NCBI GenBank assembly: GCA_021811235.1
Contig: JAJZPG010000004.1
Location: 83,943-147,942, forward strand
Origin: Pseudomonadota bacterium
GTDB lineage: Bacteria; Pseudomonadota; Gammaproteobacteria; Burkholderiales; Thiobacillaceae
Direction: 5' to 3'
DNA: 64,000 bases
The position numbers and the translations under genes are program-made. Of the stretch, positions 6,197-16,894 are shown one piece after another (the first letter of the stretch is position 1; each line of letters opens with the position of its first letter). The notes under the pieces are model-generated. The model saw only the letters and a program-made list of their open reading frames with translations. It did not search any database and had not been told where the DNA came from.

Positions 6197-9036
6197 CCGC
6201 TCAGCGGCATCTCCATCGTGCCCAGCAGGGGCAGCAATTCGCGCTCCGGCATGGGCCGCGCGTAGTAATAGCCCTGGGCCCGCAGGCAGCCGTGCCGCAG
6301 CAGGAAGGCCTCCTGGCCGGCGTGCTCGACGCCTTCGGCGATCACCCGCAGGCCCAGCTTGGCCGACAAGGCAAGAATGGCCTGCACGATGGCGGCGTCG
6401 TCCGTATCCTGGGCGACGTCGCGGATGAAGCTGCGGTCGATCTTGAGCTCGCTGATCGGCAGCAGTTTCAGCCGGCTGAGCGAGGAATGCCCCGTGCCGA
6501 AATCGTCAATGGCGATGCTGACGCCAATCTGGCGCAGGGCCTGCAATATCTCCACGCCGGCCGTCTCGCTTTCCATGATGCTGCTTTCGGTCAGCTCCAG
6601 GACGATGCGCGCGGGCGCCACGCCGGTTTCTGCGAACATGTCCGCCAATCGCTGCGGCAGGTTCTTCTGCAGCAGCTGCTTGCCGGACAAGTTGACATGC
6701 AGGCCGAAGTCGTCGAGCGGGATACCCTGCGCTTCCCAGCGCTTCAGCGCGAGGCAGGCTTCGCGCACGATCCACTCGCCCATGGGAACGATCAGGCCGG
6801 TATCCTCGGCCAGCGGAATGAAATGGTCGGGCGGGATCGCGCCTTCCTGCGGGTCGAACCAGCGCAGCAGCGCCTCGGCACCGCAGATGCGCCGGGTATC
6901 CAGGCAGACCAGCGGCTGGTAGTGCAGTTCCAGTGCACGCTGTTCGAACGCGCTGCGCAGCCGGGTTTCCAGCTGGATGCGCCGCATCGCACGTTCGGTG
7001 ATGCCCTGCTCGTAGAAGTGAAACGTGTTGCGGCCGCGCTCCTTCGACTTGTACATGGCGGCGTCGGCTTGCATCAGCAGGGTCTCGGCATCCCTGCCGT
7101 CCTCTGGATAGACGCTGATGCCGATGCTGGCGGAAATGTGCAAGGGATAGTTGCCGATGTGCAGCACCTTTTCCAGGGCATGGATGATCTTCTCGGCCAC
7201 CGCCGCCGCGGCCTGGCCGTCGCGCACGCTTTCGAGCAGCACGACGAATTCGTCCCCGCCCAGGCGCGCCAGGGTGTCCTCGTCGCGTACCAGCATCTTG
7301 AGCCGCCCGGCGGCAGCCTGCAGCACGGCGTCGCCGATGGCGTGCCCAAGGCTGTCGTTGATGTTCTTGAAGCGGTCGAGATCGATGAACAGCACGGCCA
7401 TGCGGGCGTGTGCACGGTCGGCGCGGCTGGCGGCATGGCGCAGGCGGTCCATCAGCAGCGCCCGGTTCGGCAGGCCGGTCAGCGCATCGTGGTATGCAAT
7501 GTATTCCAGGTGCGCGTCCTTCTCGCGCAATGCCGCTTCCGCCTGTTTCCGGGCGGTGACATCCTGGACCGTGCCGATCATGCGGACGGGCCCGCCCTGT
7601 TCATCCAGCAGCACTTCCGCACTTTCGTGCACGACGCGGACGCTGCCGTCCGGGCGCACGATCCGGTGGTCGATCGCATAGGGCGTGCCGGATTCCAGCG
7701 CCTGCCCGACGGCCTCCTCGACGGCCGCCCGGTCGTCGGGGTGCACCCGTTCCAGAAAGGCTTCGTAGCTCGCCTCGAATTCCGCCGGGTCGAGGCCGAA
7801 CAGGCGGTAGATGCCATCCGACCAGAACAGCCGCTTCTGCACGATCTGCCAATCCCAGTTGCCCATGTGCGCGATGCGCTGCGCGCGGTCGAGGCTTTCC
7901 TTGGTTTCGGCCAGCTGCCGCGAGGCCCGCGCGATCTGCCGGTTCTTCCTGACGAACAGCAGCAGCGACGAGGAGAGGCTGACGAGCAGGAGCGCCAGCA
8001 GGCCGTAGAGCGTCCCAAGAATGATCGCGCGGTTGGTCTCGTAGAACGAGGGCACCGTGTTGACGAGCGTCGCCTGGCTTGCGATGTCGTCGGGCAGGAC
8101 GAGGCCTGCTTTCAGCAGTTCCGTTTCGTCGACGACGTATTCGTTGGGGCTGCGCTCGATCGGCGGCAGGTCGCGGACAGGCGTGCCTTTCAGATTGCGC
8201 TTGAGCAGTTCCGCAGCGGCGCGCCCCTGGTGCATGCCGCTGGTGACGTAACCGCCGAGCACGCCCGGGTAGAGATAGGCGTCTTCCATGCTGAACACGA
8301 CGAACTTCCCGGCGCCGACGACGGCGGCGACGGTCTCGGGTAGGCTGAGCGTGCGGCCGTCGCGATCGGCCACGGCCCCCAGGGTGGTGAGGAACACGAA
8401 GCGCTCCCTGCGCACCTTCAGCCGCGCCACCAGATCGTCGACCCGGCTGGCTGAAATGAAGGTGGCCCGGATGTCCGGCTCGCTCCGCAAGGCCTGGACG
8501 ATCTCGCTTTCGATGGCGCGGTAGGTCTCGCTCGCGTCGCCGACGATGACGATTTCGCGGATGTCCGGGTCGATCTGGCGCATCAGGCGGAGATTGGGAA
8601 CGATCTCCTTCTTTTCGAACACCCCGGTGATGTGCGCAGGATCGAGCTGCGCGCGCACGCCGGCGTCGTTGACCCCGGAAAAGAACACCGGCACGCCAGG
8701 AAACACCGCGGCCAGATGGGAACGCGCGAACGAGAGGGCGTTGTCGTCCGTGACGTAGATCGCGGCGGGGCGATAGCCGCGATATTTCTGCCGCAGGTGG
8801 CCGCCGATCAGGTCGGCATAGGCGGGGCCGTAGCCGGCACGCTTGGTGTCGAGGTATTCGACGCTGAGGGAATACGTCCGCGGCGCATCCTCGTCGAGGG
8901 CCTCGACAAAGCCCTGGTGCTGGCCGCGGGTCCAGGGATACTCCTGGCTGTAGGCGTGGAGAACGAAAATCGGGGTGGGGGCCGCCGCCTGCGCCTGCGT
9001 ACAGCACACACTCAGCAGCAGCAGGACGAAGCGCAT
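6190..9036 (-). CDS. Sensor protein with periplasmic ABC-type substrate-binding domain, PAS, GGDEF and EAL domains
   Basis: The 948-residue protein starts with a signal peptide (1-18), followed by a periplasmic domain resembling ABC transporter substrate-binding proteins of the DUF534/pfam04392 kind (about 20-315). Then come a transmembrane helix (338-363), a PAS domain (385-495), GGDEF (about 515-680, intact GGDEF at 593-597) and EAL (about 695-940, EALLRW at 721-726, DDFGTG present). Both the cyclase and phosphodiesterase signatures are complete, so it could make or degrade c-di-GMP. The periplasmic domain suggests sensing of a small ligand. The ATG at 9036 is chosen because the signal peptide begins there; the frame is open 13 codons further. 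It is the last gene of the ettA-led cluster. Confidence 0.9.
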   Translation of the reverse strand: MRFVLLLLSVCCTQAQAAAPTPIFVLHAYSQEYPWTRGQHQGFVEALDEDAPRTYSLSVEYLDTKRAGYGPAYADLIGGHLRQKYRGYRPAAIYVTDDNALSFARSHLAAVFPGVPVFFSGVNDAGVRAQLDPAHITGVFEKKEIVPNLRLMRQIDPDIREIVIVGDASETYRAIESEIVQALRSEPDIRATFISASRVDDLVARLKVRRERFVFLTTLGAVADRDGRTLSLPETVAAVVGAGKFVVFSMEDAYLYPGVLGGYVTSGMHQGRAAAELLKRNLKGTPVRDLPPIERSPNEYVVDETELLKAGLVLPDDIASQATLVNTVPSFYETNRAIILGTLYGLLALLLVSLSSSLLLFVRKNRQIARASRQLAETKESLDRAQRIAHMGNWDWQIVQKRLFWSDGIYRLFGLDPAEFEASYEAFLERVHPDDRAAVEEAVGQALESGTPYAIDHRIVRPDGSVRVVHESAEVLLDEQGGPVRMIGTVQDVTARKQAEAALREKDAHLEYIAYHDALTGLPNRALLMDRLRHAASRADRAHARMAVLFIDLDRFKNINDSLGHAIGDAVLQAAAGRLKMLVRDEDTLARLGGDEFVVLLESVRDGQAAAAVAEKIIHALEKVLHIGNYPLHISASIGISVYPEDGRDAETLLMQADAAMYKSKERGRNTFHFYEQGITERAMRRIQLETRLRSAFEQRALELHYQPLVCLDTRRICGAEALLRWFDPQEGAIPPDHFIPLAEDTGLIVPMGEWIVREACLALKRWEAQGIPLDDFGLHVNLSGKQLLQKNLPQRLADMFAETGVAPARIVLELTESSIMESETAGVEILQALRQIGVSIAIDDFGTGHSSLSRLKLLPISELKIDRSFIRDVAQDTDDAAIVQAILALSAKLGLRVIAEGVEHAGQEAFLLRHGCLRAQGYYYARPMPERELLPLLGTMEMPLSGQ

Positions 9037-9082
9037 GGAATGATCGATGAATGCGATTGGAGGGATGGCGGCCACGGCGGCC

Positions 9083-9559
9083 TCAGGGCTCGCCAGCCAC
9101 GGCGACCTTCACCACGACCTTGCGTATCCTGCCCGGACTTGCGCCCTTCAGGGGACTCACCAGCGGCGCATGCGCGTCCTCGGGAAAGAACAGGCAGAAC
9201 GATCCCGCGGGCGTTGCGACCCAGCTGGCCGGCGCATCGCCAAAGAAACGGATATCGCGCGCCGCATCGTAGTCCGTCGTCGGGTCCACGCATTCGGCCA
9301 GCGGTTTCCAGCCCATTTCGTCGACACCGGAAAGCACCAGCTGGATGTCGATGTAGCGGCGGTGGCATTCCAGCTTCGCTTCCGCCCGCGTGCGGCCGTC
9401 GCACTCCTCGACGATGGCGAAGATCCGCTCGTCCAGCACGCTGTGCAGGCCGGGCGCCAGCGCATGCAGATCGGCGCTGCGCAGAAAACCGAACGCCCGC
9501 GGGAAGAGCGGGTGCAAGGAAAGGTAGCGGTCCGCGCGGGCCAGGGTGTCGAGGATCAT
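9083..9559 (-). CDS. YhcH/YjgK/YiaL family protein
   Basis: The 158-residue protein is a single cupin-like domain of the YhcH/YjgK/YiaL (EbgC-like) family. Recognisable are ECHRRYIDIQ (residues 64-73), with a metal-binding Glu/His, DYDAARDIRFF and FPEDAHAP, with a second His. Relatives include sugar anomerase or isomerase-like proteins in sialic acid and galactose metabolism; the substrate here is unknown. It starts 19 bases after the diguanylate cyclase stop and ends 46 bases before the next gene, so it sits inside an apparent operon of c-di-GMP genes, an unusual location. Confidence 0.85.
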   Translation of the reverse strand: MILDTLARADRYLSLHPLFPRAFGFLRSADLHALAPGLHSVLDERIFAIVEECDGRTRAEAKLECHRRYIDIQLVLSGVDEMGWKPLAECVDPTTDYDAARDIRFFGDAPASWVATPAGSFCLFFPEDAHAPLVSPLKGASPGRIRKVVVKVAVAGEP

Positions 9560-9578
9560 GAGCGTTCGTGCACGGCAA

Positions 9579-10949
9579 TCAGTCGGCCTGCGGCGCAGAC
9601 TGCTCGTTTTCCTTGGCGCGATACATCGCCTCGTCCGCCTGCCGCACCAGGGCGTCGAGCGTAGGCGTGCTGTCGCTGCAGGTGGCGACGCCGATGCTGA
9701 TGCGCAGCCGGATGGGCGAGGGGCTGCCCGGCAGGACGACCTCGATCGCCGCCCGCAGACGGTCGAGCAGGGCATCCAGCGACGAATCGACCGGCGTATC
9801 CGGGAGCAGCACGAGGAATTCATCGCCGCCCATCCGTGCCAGCAGGTCGGATTCGCGGCAGCAGGCGCGCAGGGTATCGGCGACCTGGGCCAGCACCGCG
9901 TCGCCGGCGGCGTGGCCGTAGCTGTCGTTGATGCGCTTGAAGTCGTTGATGTCGATATTGAGCAGGGTCAGGTTGCGCCGGCTGCGCTTGGCCAGCGCGA
10001 ACATGTCCTGTCCGCGCAGATTGAACTGGTGGCGATTGGCCAGTCCCGTGAGATTGTCGTGCAGGGCCATGCTGCGGATGCGCTGGTGCGCCGACACCGC
10101 GTAGCTCACCAAGCCGCCCGCCATGGCCGCGAACACCGCCAGCAGCAGCTGGACCCCGATGCCCAGTCCCGCTGCCGGCGCCGTTGCCACCGCCGCCAGC
10201 TGCCAGCTGCCGCCCGGGATGACGACGTCCATCAACACCGCCTCGGGGCGGCCGAACAGCGATGCGTCACCGAGGAACACCTCGCCGCGCGCGCCCTCGC
10301 CATCCCTGCCGCGCAGCGCGTACTGCACGCCACCGCCCGCGTCGGGCCGGATGCCGGCACGCCGGAAAATGGGAAGCGGATCGATCGCCACCGAGGCCAG
10401 CCCCCAGTAGTGCGCCGTCCCGTCCGGACGGGTGAAAATGACGGGAATGCGGTTGACGATGCCGACCCCGCCCTGCACCAGCTCGATCGGTCCCGCCGTC
10501 ACCGGACGCTGCTCGCGCATCAGGCGCGACACGGCATCGCGCTGGCTGGGCGTATCCATATAGCGAAGGCCAAGCGCCTTCTCGTTGCCCATGCGCGGAT
10601 GGATGTAGCGGATCACGTTGTCGGGCGCGATCGCCACGCTGCGGATCGCCGGCTGCAGGCGGATCAGCGACTCCGCCACCTGCGCCAGATCGGCCTGCGA
10701 GAAATCCGGCTTGGCGAGCACGAAGGTCGACAGGCCCAGGCTCAGCGACAGGGTCGCGTTCAATTCCGATTCCAGGCGCGACCGCGCCGTCGCGGCCTCG
10801 GCCTGCAGCACCGCGCGCTCGGCCTGGCGCCGCCGGTCCTGCTCCAGCCAGACGAAGGATTGCAGCAGCAGCCAGACCAGGCAGGCCGCCAGCACGCCTG
10901 CCATCAGGTGCAGAAGGCGCGGACGAACGGGCGGACGGAAGCGTTTCAC
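9579..10949 (-). CDS. Membrane diguanylate cyclase with CHASE-type periplasmic sensor
   Basis: The 456-residue protein has a transmembrane helix at 14-35, a periplasmic CHASE domain (about 60-240), a second helix (262-288) and a cytoplasmic GGDEF domain (295-450) with intact GGDEF at 374-378. It is expected to make c-di-GMP in response to an extracellular cue. No RxxD product-inhibition site was checked with confidence. The start is taken as the GTG at 10949, nine bases after the ettA stop; a later ATG (MAGVLA) would cut into the first helix. It is tightly spaced with ettA upstream and the YhcH gene downstream. Confidence 0.88.
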   Translation of the reverse strand: MKRFRPPVRPRLLHLMAGVLAACLVWLLLQSFVWLEQDRRRQAERAVLQAEAATARSRLESELNATLSLSLGLSTFVLAKPDFSQADLAQVAESLIRLQPAIRSVAIAPDNVIRYIHPRMGNEKALGLRYMDTPSQRDAVSRLMREQRPVTAGPIELVQGGVGIVNRIPVIFTRPDGTAHYWGLASVAIDPLPIFRRAGIRPDAGGGVQYALRGRDGEGARGEVFLGDASLFGRPEAVLMDVVIPGGSWQLAAVATAPAAGLGIGVQLLLAVFAAMAGGLVSYAVSAHQRIRSMALHDNLTGLANRHQFNLRGQDMFALAKRSRRNLTLLNIDINDFKRINDSYGHAAGDAVLAQVADTLRACCRESDLLARMGGDEFLVLLPDTPVDSSLDALLDRLRAAIEVVLPGSPSPIRLRISIGVATCSDSTPTLDALVRQADEAMYRAKENEQSAPQAD

Positions 10950-10957
10950 GCGGCGGC

Positions 10958-12622
<1,665 letters not shown>

Positions 12623-12647
12623 GAGTGAAGTCTTCCGCTAGAAATCG

Positions 12648-12875
12648 CTATTTGTTTTCGCCCGGGCAGGCGTCGAACGCGCAGCCCTTCGCGGGATTGC
12701 GGCTTACGAAGCTGCCGTCCGGGCACTGTCTGACGTCGGCCGCGCAACTTCCACCTTCCTCCGCCATCGCGGGTGGCGGCGGTGCGGGCGGCAGCTCGCG
12801 GTTTTTCGCCGGCACCTGGTTGGTGCCGCATGCCCCCAGCATCAGCAGGAGGGCGCCCGCGAGGAACATGCGCAT
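12648..12875 (-). CDS. Small cysteine-rich lipoprotein
   Basis: The 75-residue protein has a lipoprotein signal peptide with lipobox LGAC (about residues 12-15), a Pro-rich linker and a C-terminal part with four cysteines (GSCAADVRQCPDGSF and GCAFDACPG) that could form two disulfides, faintly like a Kazal-type or EGF-type fold. Its function is unknown. The ATG at 12875 is favoured, with AAGGAG eight bases upstream, over a GTG three bases earlier. The start overlaps the stop of the upstream TlpA-like gene (TGATG), so the two are coupled and may act together in the envelope. Confidence 0.72.
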   Translation of the reverse strand: MRMFLAGALLLMLGACGTNQVPAKNRELPPAPPPPAMAEEGGSCAADVRQCPDGSFVSRNPAKGCAFDACPGENK

Positions 12876-13369
12876 CACGACAACTCCTTGTCGAGCAGGG
12901 CCTTCAGCTTGGCGAAATCGAGCTCGCCCAGCTTCTGTTCGAGGATGCTGCCGTCCTTGCCGATGAGGAAACTGGTCGGCGTCAGTTGCACGTTGCCGAA
13001 AGCGCGTGCGTGCTCGCCGTTCACGTCGAGCGCGACCGGAAACGGCAGCCGCCGCGTCTGCACGAAATTCGCCACGTAGTTGGGCGGATCGTAGCTCATC
13101 GCCACCGCGACGATCTCGAAGCCGCGGTCCTTATATTGATTGTAGGTCTCGACCATGCCCGGCATCTCCTTGATGCAGCCGGGGCACGAGGTCGCCCAGA
13201 AGTTGACCAGCACCACCTTGCCGCGCAATTCATCGAGCACGATGGACTTGCCGTCCAGCGTGGTGAAGGTGGACGCGGGCGCACTGGGTTTGTCCATCAG
13301 GGCAAACAGCAGGGCGCCGACGACAGCAAGCACGGCGATGGCGACGAGAAGCGGTTTTGTGTATTTCAC
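12875..13369 (-). CDS. TlpA/ResA-like periplasmic thioredoxin
   Basis: The 164-residue protein has an N-terminal membrane anchor (about 5-25) and a thioredoxin fold with FWATSCPGC (C62, C65) and the cis-proline in LTPTSF. It likely acts as a periplasmic thiol reductant; the tryptophan usual before the first active Cys is replaced by Ser (TSCPGC). The GTG at 13369 is selected because AAGGA lies eight bases upstream and the hydrophobic anchor starts there. The frame is open twelve codons further into a short TTGAATCTTG direct repeat. The stop overlaps the lipoprotein start. Confidence 0.85.
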   Translation of the reverse strand: MKYTKPLLVAIAVLAVVGALLFALMDKPSAPASTFTTLDGKSIVLDELRGKVVLVNFWATSCPGCIKEMPGMVETYNQYKDRGFEIVAVAMSYDPPNYVANFVQTRRLPFPVALDVNGEHARAFGNVQLTPTSFLIGKDGSILEQKLGELDFAKLKALLDKELS

Positions 13370-13405
13370 CGGTTTTCCTTGAATCTTGTGTCTTGAATCT
13401 TGCAA

Positions 13406-13954
13406 CTAGGATGGGTAGGACCGCGCAAGCTTCACATAGTGCTCGGCCGAATAGCTGAAATAGGCGATCTCTTCCTCGGTCAGCGCGCGCACCAGCTTGG
13501 CGGGGCGCCCCAGGTACAGATGGCCGGATTCGAGCACCTTGCCTTCCGGCACCAGCGAACCGGCGCCCAGCAGCACGTGTTTCTGCACCACCGCGCGGTC
13601 GAGGATGATCGAGCCCATGCCGATCAGGCATTCGTCCGCTATCGTGCAGGCGTGCAGGATCACGGCATGCCCCACCGTCACCCGAGCACCGATGACGAGC
13701 GGGCCACCCGCCGGGTTGGCCGGCGTCCGGTGCGACACGTGCAGCACACTATTGTCCTGGATGTTGGTCGCCTCGCCGATGGCGATCGAATGGACGTCGC
13801 CGCGGATCACCGCGCCCGGCCACACCGAGGCGTCGGCGCCCAGGCTGACTTCGCCGATCACCGTGGCGCGCGGGTGCACCCACGCGCCGGCGGCGAGCGT
13901 GGGCGTGATACCGTGATGCGGCGCCAGCGATTGATCGTTAACCTTGCCTGCCAT
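13406..13954 (-). CDS. Gamma-carbonic anhydrase family protein (YrdA-like)
   Basis: The 182-residue protein is a left-handed beta-helix of hexapeptide repeats. The histidines at 72, 96 and 101 (in LHVSH and VGHAVILH) correspond to the three zinc ligands of gamma-carbonic anhydrases. YrdA/PaaY-type relatives are trimeric; their activity as carbonic anhydrase is often unproven, and some act as thioesterases. In a likely autotroph a CO2/bicarbonate role is attractive but inferred. The ATG at 13954 diverges from prlC with 65 bases between. Confidence 0.88.
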   Translation of the reverse strand: MAGKVNDQSLAPHHGITPTLAAGAWVHPRATVIGEVSLGADASVWPGAVIRGDVHSIAIGEATNIQDNSVLHVSHRTPANPAGGPLVIGARVTVGHAVILHACTIADECLIGMGSIILDRAVVQKHVLLGAGSLVPEGKVLESGHLYLGRPAKLVRALTEEEIAYFSYSAEHYVKLARSYPS

Positions 13955-13984
13955 AGGGTTGAATTTCCGTCTGCAACCCGAAAG

Positions 13985-13990
13985 TATAAT
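13985..13990 (+). promoter_or_regulatory. Probable -10 box for prlC
   Basis: A perfect TATAAT lies 30 bases upstream of the prlC start in the divergent yrdA-prlC interval. The only -35-like hexamer (TTGAAT, 13959-13964) is at a long 20-base spacing, so the promoter is tentative. Confidence 0.45.
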
Positions 13991-14019
13991 TCCCCTGTCC
14001 CCCCATTCCGAATGCCTCC

Positions 14020-16059
14020 ATGAATCCGCTGCTCGATTTTTCCGGTCTGCCCCGCTTCGCCGAATTCAAGCCCGAATTCGTCACCCCCGCCATCGACCAG
14101 CTGCTGGCCGACGCCCGCGCGGCGGTGGCGCGCGCGGAAGCCGCCGATACACCTGCCGAATGGGACGCCTTCGTGGCCCCGCTCGACGACGCCAATGAAA
14201 AGCTGGGCCGCGCCTGGGGCCAGGTGTCGCACCTCCATTCGGTGATGGATTCGCCCGAGCTGCGCGAGGTCTACAACGCCAATCTGCCAAAAATCACCGT
14301 CTTCTACGCCGAACTGGGGCAGAACGAAGCCCTGTTCGCCAAATACAAGGCGCTCAAGGCCGGCCCCGGCTACGCCGCGCTGTCGGACGCGCGCAAGAAG
14401 ATCGTCGAGAACGAGCTGCGCGACTTCCGCCTGGGCGGCGCCGAGCTGCCCGCCGACAAGAAGGCGCGTTTCATGCAGGTGCAGGAGGAACTGGCGCAGC
14501 TTTCCGCCAAGTTCGAGGAAAACCTGCTCGACGCCACCAATGATTTCGCGCTCTACGTCGAGGACGCGGCCGAGCTCGCCGGCGTGCCGGACGACGTGCT
14601 GGCGATGATGAAGGCCGCCGCCGAGGCCGACGGCAAGACGGGCTGGAAGATCACCCTGCACATGCCGTCCTACCTGCCGGTGATGCAGTACGCCGACAAC
14701 CGCGCGCTGCGCGAGCGGGTCTACCGCGCCTACGTCACCCGCGCCTCCGAATTCAGCAAGCCCGAGCTCGACAACACGCCGCTGATCGGCAGCATCCTCA
14801 GGCTGCGGCGCGAAGCCGCCGAGCTGCTGGGATTCAAGAGCTACGCCGAGGTGTCGCTGGCGGCCAAGATGGCCGACACCCCTGCCGAGGTGCTGAAGTT
14901 CCTCGACGAACTCGCCGTGCGCGCCCGCCCCTACGCGGAAAAGGACTACGCCGAACTCAAGGCCTTCGCCCGCGACGAGTTGGGCATGGGCGACCTGCAG
15001 GCCTGGGACACCACCTACGTCTCGGAAAAGCTGAGCGTGGCCCGCTACAGCTTCTCGGACCAGGAAGTGAAGCAGTACTTCCCCGAGCCGCGCGTGCTGG
15101 CCGGCCTGTTCCGGCTGATCGAGACGCTGTACGGCCTGCATGTGCGCGAGGACAGCGCCCCGGTGTGGCATCCCGACGTCAAGTTCTACACCCTGACCGA
15201 CCATGCCGGCCAGCGCGTCGGCCAGTTCTACCTCGATCTCTATGCCCGCCCGTCGAAGCGCGGCGGCGCCTGGATGGACGACGTCATCACCCGCCGCCGC
15301 AAGGGCGAGGCCATCCAGACCCCGGTGGCCTACCTCAACTGCAACTTCTCGGCGCCGGTGGGCAACAAACCGGCGCTGTTCACCCACGACGAGGTGATCA
15401 CCCTGTTCCACGAGGCCGGCCACGGCCTGCACCACCTGCTGACGCAAGTGGAAGAACTCGGCGTCTCCGGCATCAACGGCGTCGAGTGGGACGCGGTCGA
15501 ACTGCCCTCCCAGTTCATGGAGAACTTCTGCTGGGAATGGGACGTCCTCAAACACATGACCGCCCACGTCGACAGCGGCGAACCGCTGCCGCGCGCCCTG
15601 TTCGACAAGATGCTCGCCGCGAAGAACTTCCAGTCCGGCCTGCAGACACTGCGGCAGATCGAGTTCGCCAGCTTCGACATGCACCTGCACGACGACTTCG
15701 ACCCCAACGGCACACGGACCGCGCAGGACCTGATCGACGAGATCCGCAAGCAAGTCGCGGTCATCATCCCGCCGGCCTACAACCGCTTCCCCAACAACTT
15801 CTCGCACATCTTCGCGGGGGGCTACGCGGCGGGCTACTACAGCTACAAGTGGGCGGAAGTCCTCTCCGCCGACGCCTACGCGCTGTTCGAGGACGAGGCC
15901 GAGGGCTACGGCGGCGTGCTGAACCCCGAGGTCGGCCACCGTTTCTGGAGCGAAATCCTCGCCCAGGGCGGCGCGCGTCCGGCGCTCGAATCGTTCAAGG
16001 CCTTCCGCGGCCGCGAGCCGACCATCGACGCCCTGCTACGCCACAACGGCATGGCATGA
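14020..16059 (+). CDS. prlC: Oligopeptidase A (M3 family zinc metallopeptidase)
   Basis: PrlC is a cytoplasmic zinc oligopeptidase that degrades short peptides, including cleaved signal peptides. The 679-residue product matches the family length. The zinc motif HEAGH starts at residue 464, and downstream segments FASFDMHLH and YYSYKWAEVLSADAY are characteristic of the M3A substrate pocket. The ATG at 14020 opens with NPLLDFSGLPRF, as in homologues. The stop codon overlaps the first unit of the 57-base repeat array. Confidence 0.96.
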   Translation: MNPLLDFSGLPRFAEFKPEFVTPAIDQLLADARAAVARAEAADTPAEWDAFVAPLDDANEKLGRAWGQVSHLHSVMDSPELREVYNANLPKITVFYAELGQNEALFAKYKALKAGPGYAALSDARKKIVENELRDFRLGGAELPADKKARFMQVQEELAQLSAKFEENLLDATNDFALYVEDAAELAGVPDDVLAMMKAAAEADGKTGWKITLHMPSYLPVMQYADNRALRERVYRAYVTRASEFSKPELDNTPLIGSILRLRREAAELLGFKSYAEVSLAAKMADTPAEVLKFLDELAVRARPYAEKDYAELKAFARDELGMGDLQAWDTTYVSEKLSVARYSFSDQEVKQYFPEPRVLAGLFRLIETLYGLHVREDSAPVWHPDVKFYTLTDHAGQRVGQFYLDLYARPSKRGGAWMDDVITRRRKGEAIQTPVAYLNCNFSAPVGNKPALFTHDEVITLFHEAGHGLHHLLTQVEELGVSGINGVEWDAVELPSQFMENFCWEWDVLKHMTAHVDSGEPLPRALFDKMLAAKNFQSGLQTLRQIEFASFDMHLHDDFDPNGTRTAQDLIDEIRKQVAVIIPPAYNRFPNNFSHIFAGGYAAGYYSYKWAEVLSADAYALFEDEAEGYGGVLNPEVGHRFWSEILAQGGARPALESFKAFRGREPTIDALLRHNGMA

Positions 16060-16202
16060 GCGTGGTTGTTGCCGATTGATCGGCTTTACAACCACGGCCT
16101 GCCCCTTGCGGGTGGAGCGTGGTTGTTGCCGATTGATCGGCTTTACAACCACGGCCTGCCCCTTGCAGGTGGAGCGCGGGCGTTGCCGCATGCGGTTCCC
16201 GG
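16058..16202. repeat. 57-base tandem palindromic repeat, two full copies and a decayed third
   Basis: Copies lie at 16058-16114 and 16115-16171, differing at one base (GCGGGTG versus GCAGGTG), with a degenerate third start at 16172. Each unit holds a hairpin: GTGGTTGT pairs with ACAACCAC, and an inner GCCGAT pairs with ATCGGC. The array begins on the prlC stop codon and may serve as its transcription end. The 57-base period is 19 codons, and the minus strand is open through it. Confidence 0.9.
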
Positions 16203-16287
16203 CCCGGCGTCCTGAGGACGCTTGCGGGTAAAGCCCGGGCGGGATATGGCCGTTAGAGCGGAAGACCACGTCTTTCGGGAGCACGGC

Positions 16288-16821
16288 ATGAAATCGGGAA
16301 TTCTTTTGCTGGCGGCATCGCTGGCGGCGGCAAGCATGCCGCTGTCCGCCGCCCAGCTCTATCAGTGGAAGGATGCGCAGGGCCGCATGGTGTACAGCGA
16401 CCAGCCGCCGCCGCCCAGCGTCAGGAACGCCCAGCAGAAAAGCTTCAAGGGCAGCGTCATCGAAGGCGGCGAATCCTATGCGGCCAAGACCGCTCGCGAA
16501 AAATACCCGATCACCCTCTACGCCAATGACTGCGGCGCACCCTGCGAGCAGGCGCGCCAGCTGCTCAGCGAGCGCGGCGTGCCTTACAGCAGCAAGGACC
16601 CGCAGGCCAGCCCCGAAGCGCAGGCCGAATTGCAAAAACTCACCGGCCAGCTGCGCGTGCCGGTGCTCGTCGTCGGCAGCGACAAGCTGAACGGCTTCGA
16701 GACCGGCCAGTGGCAGTCGGCGCTGGACCGCGCCGGCTATCCCAAGTCCGCCCCGCCCGGCCGCAAGCCGGCCGCCACGCCAGCGCCCGCAGCCGCCCCG
16801 GCCCCGGCACCCGCCCAGTAA
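16288..16821 (+). CDS. DUF4124 and glutaredoxin-like domain periplasmic protein
   Basis: The 177-residue protein has a signal peptide (1-22) and a DUF4124 domain (LYQWKDAQGRMVYSDQPPP, residues 24-42). A glutaredoxin-like domain follows, from about 72 to 150, with cysteines 82 and 86 in CGAPC and a cis-proline in RVPVL. The C-terminus is a low-complexity Ala/Pro tail. The two cysteines are separated by three residues, not the usual two, so the redox role is uncertain. Similar DUF4124-glutaredoxin fusions are common in betaproteobacteria. The ATG at 16288 follows GGGAG and starts the signal peptide; the frame is open 22 codons upstream without similarity. Confidence 0.82.
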   Translation: MKSGILLLAASLAAASMPLSAAQLYQWKDAQGRMVYSDQPPPPSVRNAQQKSFKGSVIEGGESYAAKTAREKYPITLYANDCGAPCEQARQLLSERGVPYSSKDPQASPEAQAELQKLTGQLRVPVLVVGSDKLNGFETGQWQSALDRAGYPKSAPPGRKPAATPAPAAAPAPAPAQ

Positions 16822-16894
16822 GCGCGGACCCGCTGCCGGCGCGTACTGCGGTGCGCGTGGCCTGCCCCCCAAGGATTCTTTTCAATCCCCCTTG

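Noticed and set aside
5830..8343. A plus-strand open frame of 837 codons over the GGDEF/EAL sensor gene
   Set aside because: The translation is Arg/Gln/His-rich low-complexity sequence antisense to a well-defined gene.
13858..15939. A minus-strand open frame of 693 codons antisense to prlC
   Set aside because: prlC has complete M3 peptidase motifs; the antisense frame has no recognisable domain or start signal.
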